Below, piece after piece: positions 40,371 through 53,230 of a DNA stretch of 64,000 nucleotides; positions within the stretch are counted from its first letter, which is position 1; each line of letters starts with the position of its first letter. The notes under the pieces were generated by a model. It was given only the letters and a program-made list of their open reading frames with translations, was not told where the DNA came from and ran no database searches. The stretch lies in NCBI GenBank assembly GCA_037903475.1, contig JBAJFG010000581.1:372001-436000 (forward strand), read 5' to 3'. The position numbers were made by a program, and so were the translations under genes. This DNA comes from Ancylostoma caninum. Its lineage: Eukaryota; Nematoda; Chromadorea; Rhabditida; Ancylostomatidae.

Positions 40371-43300
40371 ATGTCGAAGTCAGAATCGGCCTCTGAATAT
40401 GAAATTCAGTACCGGTCGACGATCCAACCGAGGACTGCCGTTCGATCGCAGTCCCGGCAGAGCGGAAACTACGTCTCCGGCGGCACCGGTGGCGGTGGCG
40501 GTGGTGAGTGGGCCAGCATTTCTTATTTTAGAGTTTTGCCTCCTCCCAAAAACCCTACCTCGACATTGATGAGTAGCTAGAATAGGCTTCTGGACTCTCT
40601 GAACTCTTCAGAGACAAAATTTGCAACGGTGATGTTTGTTAACGACCAAGTGCAGAGACGCGCGCGTGCGCGTGCAGCAGCACCCGTCCGCGTCGACCCG
40701 GGCGTGGCTGCGGTTTGTCCTTGCCCTGGAACTGGCCAGTACAGGCGAAGAAACTGTATCGCTCGCTCGAATTCAAATGGAACACCGTCGCCCGAGTAGT
40801 GACGGCCGGCCTTGACTCAGCGCGTAGGCGTCATCTACTTAGCATTTCGACGACCTGATTTGGTTACGCCCGATCCCCGAGAGCTAGCAAATGGCTACCT
40901 TAACTTGAAGGTTAGGATGAGACGGGGTTATTTACCTGCTTTTGAGGAAGAAGGATACATCTGGAAAGTTGTAGGGTAGAAGTCGCGCTTCTCAGAAGTA
41001 GCACATAGTTGGGCGAGGTCCTGATCGGCTGCTACCCCCAGAATGGCCGAGTTTTCCAATCAATAGATGATGTATCTTACCACTTTTACCATAACTTGTC
41101 ATCGCTGATTGAGACAAATTTCTCGCACAGTTCCACACATTTTTTTTTCTGGAGAACTCGTCCACCCTAGAAGGATGGGTAGACCACAACTTTTCTGGAA
41201 GTTTCATGATTACTGACACTGGATATAGAGCCTTTACTCAATTTAGAATATTAGTACAAGAATACTACCCATGTAGCTTCCTACGCGACGAAAAAGAAAC
41301 TAAAATAGGTTATAGATTGTCGAAAACAGAGCCTGCAGCAAGTGGTCCGACAAATTTCGAGAAATCAAACATTTATAGAGGACTCTCGCAGAACTACTTG
41401 CATAATTCCCGGGTTGCATTCGAGTTGCATAGAGACTTCTTCAGCTAGATGATTCATCAATCCGTGCGTGCACTTTCACCGGTTCCATGATCCGATGAAA
41501 TAACACATGCGACATAATAATCGAGTGATTTTTCACAAGTACACCTCGTAACACCGTTCAAAAAGCGTTAGGTATTACACCCATATGAGCGGCAATGCAT
41601 GGGCCACTCCCCAATATTGAACGAAGGAGAACGGACGTTTTTCCAGGATGAATTCCGCAATTTTCTTTCACATCCTGCCCCAAAGCCCATAGAGGCACAT
41701 GCACAGAGACATCTGAGGGTAGTTCTAATCATAAAAGGAGAAGATAGCTGCCCAAGGGTCAACTTCTGCTCTAATCTAAGCTCCCGACGCTTTAAAGCCC
41801 CGCAAGTTCGCTAGTACTTTCCCTGTTAGCAAGGTGAGAACATCGCGAAGAAGTTCCGCTTATCATAGCATGTCCTGGAGAAAAATTGGACAGGTATCGC
41901 TAGGTCTACAGCTGGAGCGGTTCGTCGAAAGCACAGTTCGGTTCCAGTGCTTTTTTTGCGCTCAGCTGGATGAGCACAGAATACGATCATCTGCGCAGAG
42001 ATAGAGCTTGAACACATATTGTTGGCGCCGGGATATGTTTACCTGCGATTTTGTTTGGCTTGATTCGACAGAAGCCGGGGTGCAGCTTGACCGCCAGGGA
42101 TATAGTGATATTCCTGGCAAGAATTTTGCTATAAATGTCCATTGATCCGTCGGGAATGCGCAAATTAAGGTGTTTACCCCCGCGGGAGGGGGACCAGAAA
42201 TCGCCGTCGTCGCCCAGCTGCGGCCATCGTGTTCCGGCAGCTTGTAGCAGAGCAGCGTCGGGAGTCGGGTGAAACAACCCGACCGCACACAATCCCCGGG
42301 CAAATGCAAACAATCGAAGTGCGGCTGGCTGCTCGCACAGTTATGAAAGCCTGTCGGCGCGTGTGCCTCATTCGCTGCCATCGCCATGGACTACGCAGGT
42401 AACCTTAACTTGTTGTGATGCGGTGCCATTCACCCCCCCCCCCCGCGCCATAGAGCCGCCGCCAGGAACAGCAAGCAGCTCAGCAGCCGGGGTGACCTTG
42501 CGTCGGTGGTGGTGCACGGACGGACGGACCGGGGCAGCATTATCCAGCCAGCATGCGTCAGCCGCCGGGCGCGGATTATGCAGATTCCTCTCGTTGCATT
42601 CGCCGCCAGCGTCGGGCTGGTTTTCCAATTTCAACTGGGAAAAGTGGGCGTGGTTCTCGCCCCGTCAATCTCACTGATCGATTGATCGATAAGACGAGAA
42701 CATATGATGATGAAAGACCTTGGATTGGTCGTGGTCGTGGTGTGGCGTGTGGGGCATATCTCTCGCTGTTACTGTTACGGACGACGGAACCACCTGCCCG
42801 CTCTCTCAGTTTGCTAATCGCCGCTGACTGATACGGAATGTCCGGCGAATCCATGCCTCGTACAGTTACGTCAGGAGGTACGTGCCGCTTCTGATTCGAT
42901 CGTTCTGCCTGTACTGCGTCGTACTAGTCACCGAATGAGGATGTGCAGCACAGTACTGCTCCCTATATCCTTTTATTCTCTAAATTCCTCCATAAAATGG
43001 CAATTAGCCATACCTAGCCTGCTTTTTCCTTCTCCCGAGGCATTTCACTATCCGTATTTTCTCAAAGCTAGAGCATACCTCTTCTTTATCCCGCTCTCTC
43101 TCTATCCAACAGTGCATTCGGATATCTGGAATGCCTACTATGGTTTAATCCAAAACTGCGCTGCTATACACCGCCATGAAGAGCACAGCATTTGTGACAG
43201 CATTTCCAGTGACAAACCAGTTCCAGTGTTGTATATACCTGCGCCGGTCCTTGTTAGGCATCATCAGCGACAACATTCTATTTGTCTGTTCACTCGAATT

Positions 43301-46300
43301 GCTGAACGAAGCCTTAATTGTTGGTGTGGAAGAATGTGGACGAGGTAAATGCCTTTTGTGGGGTGTAGGTGTTCTTAGTTAGACCTAATGCTGGAGCGGC
43401 ACAAGTGCAAAAAAGGGTTTTGACTGCGAAACCAGAAGTAGGAGAGCTTCCAGTTGTGACAAGTCGAGATCGAGTAAGTGGGGACCATCCGAGGATGTTC
43501 TTACCCTCTTAAGCCTTATTAATCTGTGATAAGCCTCTCAATCCCAAGTGCAGTAATCCCTAGTGGCTATCCCTGTTCTGAAGGACCTCTCTCTCATCTG
43601 CCTAAGTCCTATACCTTCCAGGCCAAAAACATCTAGAGCTTTTTGGAAATGAAGTGAAGTATCTCCGGAGAAGTCCATGCTCCCCAACAAAACCGGTTAT
43701 GAAGAGTAACTAAAGCAGTTTGTCAAGTACTCTGATCATTCCACTGAACATTGCCGCGACGAAGTTAAGTATTCTCACTAGTCACTTCGGGAAAAACCGA
43801 GAAACCTCCCTCTCTTCGAGATCTGCAGCGGTTCTCGGAATAGAGGGGGCGGCCATGGAATGAACCGCTGCGTTTCAGATGGCTTTTTCCATCCGGAAAA
43901 AAGCCAGGAAATCCTGACGCGTTCCTGCAGTATGTGGGTATTTGTTTGCACATCGAGGGCTCACAAGTGGCATGGTTCATATTGCGACGTCATCGACAAA
44001 CACATCACACATGTACATAGTCCATTGCGACGCACTGCTCAGCTAAAAACAATTGTGTAAAGGGATATTTCATTTGTGTCGATTGTCCCGAAAATTTGCC
44101 GATCAATGAGGCACAAAGCGCTACATCCCTAGTGTTCGACGCTTATGGAATAGGATTGGACCTATTCGGGGCGTGAGAACCAGTGGTCGGGAATGGGTAC
44201 GAACGATTTCAGGGTAAATTGCGCCTCTGTTGAATCTACATGAGCGTCTCCAGAGGCCGCATGCATCATTCAGATTACCCAGAATAAACCTATCGAAGCC
44301 ACACAAACTTATCAATCTTTGACAAGAGAGTCAACATGTTTACCCTGGGTTGTTTAAATGATGTATACGGGCCCGGGTATGCGCCTAGGGTGGATTTGTT
44401 AGAGTTACCTCAAAAAGGAGAGTGTTATTCATGGAAAAGCCTTTATTTAGTAAAACTTACCCATTATTCAGTATCCGAGTACTATGTAAGGTTATGCTCA
44501 GGTAAGATTTCTTGGCCAGAATCCCCAAAGGCTCATTTGCCGTAAATATCGTCAGGATAAAGCGGAATCAAGGTGCTGATACCACATGACAGGCAGACAC
44601 TAGAATTGCTTATTATTTTTGGTTCGGATTTATTCTTAAAAACTTCTTCGAAAATTTTACATATTTTACTTAGTAAAGTTCAGTAAAGTTGGTGGAATAG
44701 CTATCTTTCGGAATGGTTTTCGAAGTGACAGTTACCTGTAGTAAGAGAAAGTAAAGCCTGCTCTCCTAGTGGTGCGATTCATGGAGGTCCGGCATATTGT
44801 GACCTACCTTCTGAACTGGACGAGTTCTCCGAGCAAAAAAAGTGGGTGTGGAGCGTTATTCCCGGAAAAGGCGACGTGGTCCAGCTCTGCGATTGGTCAA
44901 TTCATACAACCGATCAATCATAGAGCTCGACGGCGCCGACTGCACAAGGTATAACGCTCCATACACAAGAATTTGATCTATGTGTTTCAAATCTATAATC
45001 TATTCGGGAACCCTTATGGATTACGCTACAAATTTGGGAAATATTGGGACAAATGACGACCCAGGGGTTCGCAATTCGTGCGATATACATAGGTGCACTG
45101 TGCAACTCTAATTGGAACTGACAGCCGCGAAACCGCGAAAATAAAAATCCACGGGCGAAGAGGGGCCCCCAGTGATGATACGGGAATTCGCATGATGATT
45201 CCTGCTATTCCAGGACGAGTGCTGAAGATGGTGACGGAGATGGGCTCCGCCACCATCGGCGGCATCTCCCCGGCGCTGTCAGCGAACGCCGCCAAATCGT
45301 TCCTTGAGGCCACCGACAAGGAGAAGAAAGAGCTGCAGGTGCGATGAAATTCCTCCAGGAAAGGCGGCCCTGCTAACAAGATCCATGTTTGTAGGGTTTG
45401 AACGATCGTCTCGGAAACTACATCGACCGAGTGAAGCGCCTCGAAGAACAGAACAGAAAGCTCGTCGCTGACCTGGATGAACTGCGTGGAAAGTGGGGAA
45501 AGGACACGTCCGAAATCAAGGTGAGCCGCTTTCCTGGACTCATTAGCACTTCTTCCTCTCATTCGCACATACTCACTCTTTTCCAGATTAAATACTCGGA
45601 GTCACTGTCAACCGCCCGTAAGGACATCGACGACTCGGCCAGAAGAAAGGCCGAGATCGATGTGAAGGTGGCTCGTCTGCGAGACGACCTCGCCGAGTAC
45701 CGAAGTCGGTCAGTACCCACTTCTTATATACGTTTTCAGTGCTTTTTGCTGCATTTCTGCCGTAGTGACCCGTAGCGGCGCGGATGATGCGCGTACCTGG
45801 ACGTAAGTGGACATTTGTCGCATGTTGATGTGTAAGGGTCGCTCGTGGAATGATTTGTAAGGGGCGCGAACCGGTTGCCCTCTCGCACCCGCTTCCCCTG
45901 AACCATCCCAGCGTCGCATGGCATCGGCGCCACGATCCATGTAGAGGGGGGGGGGTCCTGCAGGAGTTCCGGGGAACCAAAGAGCAACTGGGAATAATTC
46001 CGTCGTCGGGAACTCGTGCAGCAGCGCCGAATCAGGTTCTGTGCAAACACTTCCCTCGATTTTGCTGGTTATTATACGAACATGTTGCGCTTGCCGACTT
46101 ATTACCCTTTTTGAACACTCAGGGTAGCGATGTGAACCCTGTTCCAAATATTAGGGTGGCAAATTTGAAATTGTGTTTTTGCATGGAATAAAATATTTTC
46201 TAAAAGCAAAGCTACAACACGTCGATCTCAGTTCCATTCAGAAAAGTATTGTTGAACCTTTAACATCTTCCGAAAAAGAGTGGCCGCTTTCCTTTGGGTT

Positions 46301-49300
46301 GTCCTGTCGCCGCGCTGTGACCTGAAATAGCGGGTCACTCAAATTTTGGTTTCGTCGCGGTTTTGGAATGTACCTCTGCCACGGAAAGCTTCACCAATGA
46401 AAGCAAGTGCTCGCTTGATAGCGCAATTCCTGGGCTATCTGGCAGCGCAAGCACGACTTCTGAATCTAGCTATGAAGGGCAGGCTAGTCCAAGAATCGAT
46501 TGACGGCCACAATTCCGGTTCAGTTACCCAAGTTCGGGGACCATTTTCGAGTAGTCGATTGTCGCATGGTTTTAGTTGGATAACGCAGTGAAGATTCTCT
46601 CAAATTCTTATATCACTCGTGGCGGTGCACCGCTGCAGTTCTACGTTCTTCAACGACATGGAACATAGGGAATGGAAACTCAAAAATTTCGGTCGTTCTT
46701 CTTATAGATTTCTTTAAAAGTCAGGAATAAAGTAATATTTGGAAACCTGTATATCAAAAGATTTTCCATGAAAGGCCCTTTCAGGCACTACCAAAAATAA
46801 GACAAGAGTGGTTTGGCAATACATTTATAGAGACGTCGAAACTTTAGCGCGCATTCCAAATTTTTCCCCCTAATAATTAACTAGTGTACTGGTATGGCGG
46901 GGTTAACCAGAACACCTTCAATTGTTTCACTTGGCCTGTAAAAAAGTACTCGCACAATTTTACTTCTATTCCTATAGAAGAAAATGTTCGAACTCGAAGG
47001 CAATGGACCATCATAAAATACATGATTCTTGAAGCCTAGAACATTCCATCTCCCTGCCCTCTGCGCCTTAGTCTCTTAATCCTTCGGTTCGAGACCGGAA
47101 CACGAGTCGCACCATCTGCAATCGGCTCGTAGGCATAACTCTCGCGTTCCAGGTTCAATCGCACGGTTTCCTCCAGGAATCCTGGCAAAACCCGATCAGC
47201 ATACCAGAACCAGCGCCCTTGTAGTGTTTATTTAGCCAAGAAGCGATCGATTCCAGACTTGCGGAGCCATGTAGCGACGATTTTCAGGAGACGCTATGCC
47301 TTGAGAGTGATTTTTCGTCGTTCAACCGGCACGAGTACATGAGAACTGTCGCATTCCAGCAAGTGCTGCCGTATTCCACGAAAACTAATCCACGAAAAAC
47401 CGTTTTCAATCCGACGCGGCGCGGCGGCGCTCCGTTTGCTGAGTATTTCTGTAAACCTGGTGCTCTTATGCGAAAGACTGAAGGGCTGAAGGGCTCCCAT
47501 ATCGTCAAAAGACGTGCAGCACTTACTGGAAGTTTTTGAGAGATGCTGGGGCGCTTTGTGCCTCACATAAGGCTTGGAGGTCTTTATCTGTGACTCTAGG
47601 GATTTTCTACTTCTCTCACAAGAAGTTGCTAAGAAGAAGTCGCCGCTTAATAGCAATTAGTCCGCAAATTTGCGAATCTGCGCCAAAAAACCGGCTGTGC
47701 CGGTGTGTGTTAAGCCAATTAGTCGAAACGTTTAGCAGATTTGAGAAAAAAGCACTTTGTAAAATTGATTCGATCGCCAGTTAGTGTAGAAACCGGACTG
47801 TTGCACGCCATTTTTGACTCAGAAGTACAAGAAGATTCGTTTGGGGAATCCTGACGTTTGAAACCCTTCCTTAGAGGCAGTCGCCCACCTCCCATTCGTG
47901 GTTGAGGTAATGACAGATTCTGCATCTGCTCGACACGCTGAATCCAGGGGTGTAGGTAACTTGTCTCGAAACGGTCCCTGAACCCGTCTTCCGGCAAGCG
48001 GTCTGTAACAGTTTGCTAACCCGATTTGACGTGTGAAGCCGTTGATCTTCTCGATTGATCACGTCAGCACAGTTTGGAGCGGTCCGCCTCCGTGCTCCAA
48101 AAATTTAGCCAGTTCAACCCTATCAAAAACGGGTATTTCGTCGCTTTTGTGCCTGTTGATGTATATTGCTGGGACCAACATGTAGGGAAGTTCCAGGATA
48201 TGCTTTTAACTCCTACACGCGAACGAGGTGGGCATGGGCCGCTGCCTTTAACCCTGGGGTTTTGTCCCTACAAGTTAGCGCTAGGCCCAGCAGCGAGGCG
48301 GCCAGTCGCTACAAGCTTATTTTTTCCCAGAAGTTTTCCAAATTTTACCACAAATTTTTTTACACTACACTATATAGAGTATATGAGGTAAAAAGACTAT
48401 GATGTGAAGAGTAGAACACAGAGCGAAGCATTGATTCAGTGCGCTACTGCTATACTTTTCAAGAAGTATAGCACCTTCTGTCGCTTTGGCGATACCAGTT
48501 TTCGTACATCTGGGCGCACCAGTTACCCAAATTTCCAATGAAATCCAGCGCCTCCTATTCCAGATATGAAGACATTCAACACAGAAGAGAAGCTGATCGT
48601 GAAAAAATCGCTCAGTGGACGAACGCGATTGCTGATGCCCAAAACGAACTGGAGATGCTTCGTGCCAGGTAGGATCCTCCTTTCCTTACGTGCTGTGCAA
48701 CGAAATGTCCCCAATCCTCCAGATGGAAGCAGCTCACGGATGAGGAAAAACGACTGAACAACGACAATGCACGCATCTGGGAAGACCTGCAGAAAGCTAG
48801 AAATGTACGCTTTTTGATTGTGTGAGGCCCTTATGAATTTTCACAAGCACTATCGGGATTCCAGGATCTTGACGAGGAAACCATCGGCCGCATTGACTTT
48901 CAGAACCAGGTCCAGACCCTTATGGAAGAGTTGGAGTTCCTTCGAAGGTTCGTCACCTATCCATATTTCATGGATAACGTCAACATGTTGCCTGAACATA
49001 AATCCAGGGAGAGTTGGCTGTTTCAGAGTCCACGAACAAGAGGTCAAAGAGCTGCAAGCGTTGCTCGCCCAGGCTCCAGCCGACACTCGCGAGTTCTTCA
49101 AGAACGAACTCGCTCTTGCCATCAGGTACGCCTTCGCTTGGTTTTCCTGGAAGAGGTGGAGTTAAGGGGTACATGAGTCCAGCGTTAGGGCCGTTAGTTC
49201 CTCGAAGGAGGCAAAGTTTTCTGACGGGATACTATAGTTAGGACCGAATAATGCAACTAACACCTATCGATTCATTCGAAATTACAAAATTCGACTTCGA

Positions 49301-52300
49301 ATAAGTCTTCTATAGTTCGGATGTTCGAAGAGAAGAAAACATACAATCCTTCACGAATGATAAGGAGCCATTTAGGTCTACCCGTTTTTTGGACATTTGA
49401 ATTTTTTGGATCTAGTCCTGAATGAGTATTCAAATAAATTTACTTATTCGATTTTTATTCGGTCCTAAATATACCAATTCTGGCTTGTCCAGCACGGTCA
49501 AATTTGGCCTACGAGATTTGTGAAGCTGTATAAGGAAGTTGTTGCCCGAATATCTCTGGCAACAATGAATCTCGCTCTATTTTGTCGTGAAGGACGAAGC
49601 GAAATTCAACTTTATAAACATTCCTTGACTTTCTGCCATAGATCACTAAATTTACCCACAACTCGGAAAATTTTTTGGTTTCCTTTTCCATTTTTTTTAA
49701 ATTTGCCGGATTGACTATCCTAGAAATGGTGTAGCAGCTCAAAGAACGAAGCGGGAGTTGGGCATTTAGTTTGAATTGAATTTTTTTTCCGAGACATCAC
49801 ATCTATCGCTAGAGCTTTTTCCAACCCAGCATCCATTCAAAAGGACGGCGAACGCTCATTCCAAAGAACTAACCGTCCGTCCATCACGTCGATTACTGTT
49901 ACGCAGTGATCGCGAAGCGTGAATTTATCGCCTTGACCTGAATGTCCATAGTTTTTGTAGCGTTAGGAATTGATGCGGCGCCTGGCTTTTTTCAGAGACA
50001 TCAAGGATGAGTACGACTATATCGCGAAGCAAGGCAAACAAGACATGGAGAGCTGGTACAAACTCAAGGTGCGCATTCTGTCGCCCGCCTGAAAGCTGAT
50101 CCATAGCAATCGCGGCTCGTGTGTTCAGGTGTCCGAGGTGCAAGGAACCGCGAATCGCGCCGCGATGGAGTCGAATTACCAACGCGAGGAGGTGAAGCGA
50201 ATGCGCGACAACATCGGCGACTTGCGCGGCAAACTCGGAGACCTCGAGAACAAGAACGCGCTGCTCGAGAAGGAAGTGCAGAACCTCAACTACCAGGTAC
50301 GGGGGTGGTGGTCCCCAGGGGGATGACGGGATGGTCCCTGGAGCATAGGATGCCTGAGAGAATGCCGTTTGCTTGCAGCTCAACGACGACCAAAGACAGT
50401 ACGAGATGGCCCTCAACGACCGCGACGCCACCCTTCGCCGAATGCGCGAGGAATGCCAGACCTTGGTGGGTTCGGGTTTTTTTTTGGAGTTTTTCCTCTC
50501 AGGAGGCAGCAAATTAAGTTCATCTAGCCATATAAGGAAGGGAGACGGCTACAGTCTGCACTAGCTGTAGGATGCGTATTCTGCTCCCTAGTGTCCCTGA
50601 AATGGGTATGGTGATGCCTATTTTCTGCAGGTTGCCGAATTACAAGCTCTTCTGGACACCAAACAAATGTTGGACGCCGAAATCGCTATCTACAGAAAGA
50701 TGCTGGAGGGAGAGGAGAGCCGGTGAGTGCATCCACAACAGAACCCTTCCTGACGAAATCGGAAACAAGAAACTAACGTAAACTGACGTTAGAAACGTTG
50801 ATTGGTCACTTTTATTACAATCGCAAGCGAAGCACCATAAAAACGCTGCGCAGAATTTTGTCCGCCAATAATTTTCGTGGAACGCCCGTGTATTTTTCGG
50901 CACGGGTTTTTGACGCATCTCGCCAATTCGCAACTATGGAAAATAAGGCATCCGTCGTCGTGTGTTTTAGTGTGGGTCTACGCCAGATGGTCGAACAGGT
51001 CGTGAAGACACACTCGCTGCAGCAACAAGAAGACACGGATTCTACTCGCTCAGTTCGTGGAGAGGTCTCCACGAAGACCACCTTCCAACGCTCTGCCAAG
51101 GTATGGGACTGGTGACAAACTTCAATTCTTCCTTTCTATAACAGTTAAAATAACAGGTAGTATTGTTTGAATGATCGAAATATGTAGCTACAAAAACCAA
51201 GCAAAAAATCATTTCAAATCTGAGCCTGAACGCATCACTGAGGCTACTCAGGGTGAAAGTTTTGACGACCACCCTAACAATGGGTAAATTCATGTGATGT
51301 TAACGTGTTTACCCTCTGTAGTATCAATGATGCATGCGGCCCCTGTTGTGCTATCCTGTGGCTTTAGGGGGTCTGACTTACAACTTAGTAGTCAAATTGA
51401 GTTGCTTATAGTATTAATAAACTTTTGAGCCACATGAAACGTCGTTTAGTCGAAAGAGCTGAAAATTCGAGTTGTTCGAAGTATCAACCAACAGAAAATT
51501 CGAAAAATTCAGTCATTCGAAATGTCTTCTAATCGAAAAACCTCTTCTAGTCACATGTCTACTTTGGACAACAAGAAAATTGTTATGGATGATACTTTAG
51601 GGAAACGTCACCATCGCCGAATGTGATCCCAATGGAAAATTCATCACTCTCGAAAATACGCACAGAACCAAGGTTTGATCCACAGTTTTATTCATATTTT
51701 CACTCTCTTGAAACTAATTTTATCTATGAATTGTGCTTATGAGCCGCAGAAAAATTGAAAAATTTGGTTGAAATTCAATACTTGTAAGTGCCCTTCCACT
51801 ATTGGAGGGACCCTGTACTGTTTTTAATCAAATTTCCCTAACCAATTTCTTCTGCTCTCCATTCATAAATAGAAGATCCCGGATAACATATCCGCCTAGC
51901 AGGTGGCATAATGCCATTTTTATGACAGTTGAAATAACGAGTCTAGTCACCTTTGTTCAGGATGAGAATCTCGGTGAGCACAAGCTGAAGAGGAAACTGG
52001 ACAAAGGACGTGAAATTGTCTACACTATCCCGGCAAACACTGTACTGAAGGCCGGTAGGACCATGAAGGTAAGCCTTCCTTGTGTTTGTGTACCTTTAAG
52101 AGTGTTCCTGACGTTTGCCAGCCTCGGCTTAGTTCCAAGGTAAAATTTTGGATGGAGGATTAAGTGTAAGTGGGTAAATCTGCTGTTCGATCCAAAAATA
52201 CTCTGTATATTTCCTAGGTGTGAGCCTAATGAGAGAAAGTCCTTAGAACGATGTGTCTAAATACAAAAATTCATGAGTAGCCTTGTAAATGGCCATGGGT

Positions 52301-52769
52301 GACGAGCTCCCTCTTTAATGGCGGCGCGTTTTATGCGGACGCATGAAGTACGCGTCGCAGCCGCGCCGCTCGTGCTGGAATCGGCAATGTAATGGCAAAT
52401 CAGGGTTTTTTATGGTCTTTCATCATTCTTATCTTAACTATAAAGAAAACTAACCAACTGTCAAGGAAGCCATATGATTTTTGTCGAGGAGAGGATGGCG
52501 CGAGTGGCGCGGCTGCGCCATGTGATTCTTTAGGCCAGGAAAACGCACCCTCATCGATGCCTATGTTGATTCCGAGATCCATAGAAGTAATGCTGTCCAT
52601 TCAGATTTACGCCCGCGACCAAGGAGGCATCCACAACCCTCCGGACTCGCTGGTGTTCGACGGCGAGAACACTTGGGGCATCGGAGCAAACGTGGTCACC
52701 TCGCTGTACAACAAGGAAGGCGAGGAACGTGCCACGCACACGCAGAAGACGATCCAGACCGGCATTTAA
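40371..52769 (+). CDS. cytoplasmic intermediate filament protein (nematode IFA/IFB family)
   Basis: Sixteen exons in phase: 40371-40503, 45214-45338, 45395-45520, 45587-45708, 48564-48668, 48723-48804, 48865-48947, 49027-49125, 49996-50068, 50129-50296, 50379-50465, 50631-50722, 50971-51100, 51601-51672, 51961-52068, 52605-52769; 589 aa. The head (1 to about 78) is Ser/Gly rich. The coiled-coil rod starts at about 79, with coil 1A containing [19 protein letters not shown] (about 88-106). It ends at the helix termination motif YRKMLEGEE (422-430). The tail (476-580) matches the lamin-tail Ig-like fold. The long coil 1B and lamin-like tail are typical of invertebrate IFs. These proteins form obligate filaments at epidermal and pharyngeal attachment structures. 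Strong C-ending codon bias suggests high expression. I cannot separate IFA from IFB paralogues by eye, so no symbol is given. Confidence 0.96.
40640..40860. promoter_or_regulatory. GC-rich island in IF intron 1
   Basis: An alternating purine-pyrimidine tract (GCGCGCGTGCGCGTGC, about 40660) and an AP-1-like TGACTCA at about 40815. It could be an internal promoter or enhancer for the IF gene. Confidence 0.3.
42180..42837 (+). promoter_or_regulatory. GC-rich region upstream of the alternative IF first exon
   Basis: CpG-rich sequence directly upstream of the alternative first exons at 42386 and 42838, with a 12-C run at 42433-42444. Its position makes an internal promoter plausible. Confidence 0.35.
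42386..42398 (+). CDS. possible second alternative first exon of the IF gene (MDYA)
   Basis: GCCATGG context, four codons (MDYA) plus one base, then donor CAG|GTAACC. The phase is again 1 and would join the exon at 45214. It is very short, so chance is a real alternative, but the good start context, donor and phase agree. Confidence 0.3.
42838..42877 (+). CDS. alternative first exon of the IF gene, head [13 protein letters not shown]
   Basis: An ATG opens 13 codons ([13 protein letters not shown]) plus one base, then a strong donor GGAG|GTACGT. The phase (1) is the same as that of exon 1 at 40503, so it joins in frame to the shared exon at 45214 and gives a short head followed by [11 protein letters not shown]. 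The exon lies inside intron 1, downstream of a GC-rich island that could be its promoter. Nematode IF genes are known to make isoforms with different heads from separate promoters. No transcript evidence is available here. Confidence 0.6.
44255..44373. mobile_element. palindromic ACCCAGGGT MITE, copy 5
   Basis: GGCCGCATGCATCATTCAGA, TTACCCAGAATAAAC, internal CACACAAACTTATCAATC, right arm GTTTACCCTGGGTTG and ATGATGTATACGGGCC. It lies in IF intron 1. Confidence 0.7.
44846..44966. mobile_element. MITE, GTGTGGAGCGTTATA family, copy 3
   Basis: Left GTGTGGAGCGTTATTCCCGG and right GGTATAACGCTCCATACAC. It lies in intron 1 of the IF gene, about 250 bp upstream of exon 2. Confidence 0.7.
45709..48563 (+). 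other. IF gene intron 4
   Basis: Contains a GC-rich block (about 45830-46050) with a 10-G run at 45946-45955, and a degenerate repeat (47910-48180) related to 53862-54180. No exon fits. Confidence 0.6.
47910..48180. repeat. dispersed repeat C, copy 1
   Basis: Shares GATTCTGCATCTGCTCGACA, CACGCTGAATCCA, GTGTGAAGCCGTTGATCTTC and GTTGATGTATATT-like pieces with the element at 53822-54245, in the same order and orientation. Confidence 0.6.
49250..49470 (+). repeat. dispersed repeat D, direct copy
   Basis: In IF intron 8. It carries AATTCGACTTCGAATAAGTC, GATAAGGAGCCATTTAGGTC, TTTTTTGGATCTAGTCCTG and ACTTATTCGATTTTTATTCG. Shorter pieces of the last motif recur at about 24015 and 31600. Confidence 0.7.
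51223..51342. mobile_element. palindromic ACCCAGGGT MITE, copy 6
   Basis: CGCATCACTGAGGCTACTCA, GGGTGAAAG, internal AATGGGTAAATTCATGTG, right arm GTGTTTACCCTCTGTAG and CAATGATGCATGCGGCC. It lies in IF intron 13. Confidence 0.7.
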
Positions 52770-53230
52770 TGCCCCCGGCGTTCTCATCCCCCGCACTTCA
52801 CTTAGTCCTTACGAGCTCATATGTGTAGATACACACAAACGTCCTTAACTAAATCCCCGTATCAGTTTTCGCTTCAGTATCGTAACGTACTGGCAGTTGC
52901 CCTCGGCAACGGTTGTGCTCTTCACATCGTCTGTGACCCGGTCGGGGGCCCGTGGGCCGTCGTGGCCGGCCCCCGACAACCGCGCTCTCTCATTATCACT
53001 GTCAAAGCAAAGTGCCCAGACTTTGCGCTCATAGTCAAGCTTGTATACGACGTTTTATGTATAAGTTTTGCTGAGATTTTCATAAATTCATTCTTTGCTG
53101 CCGCCTTGTTTGTGAGGAACTGTCTCTCGATATGTAATGAACGGTTTGCTACCAGAGGGAGATTGTTCTCCGTTCCGCTTCTTCTTCAAGCTGCCAGGTT
53201 TTCCTTTCAAATAAAATATGTACTAGACTG
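52770..53230 (+). other. 3' UTR of the IF gene with poly(A) signal and GC hairpin
   Basis: No coding after the TAA at 52767-52769. AATAAA lies at 53210-53215 with GT-rich sequence just after it, so the mRNA probably ends near 53230. Inside lies a perfect 10-bp GC-rich stem, GTCGGGGGCC (52941-52950) with GGCCCCCGAC (52968-52977). Confidence 0.6.

Noticed and set aside
45026..45568. 180-codon minus-strand open frame
   Set aside because: Antisense shadow of IF exons 2 and 3, whose biased codons leave the opposite strand open.
47085..47160. GGTTCGAGACC motif resembling a tRNA T arm
   Set aside because: No acceptor, D or anticodon stems can be built around it.
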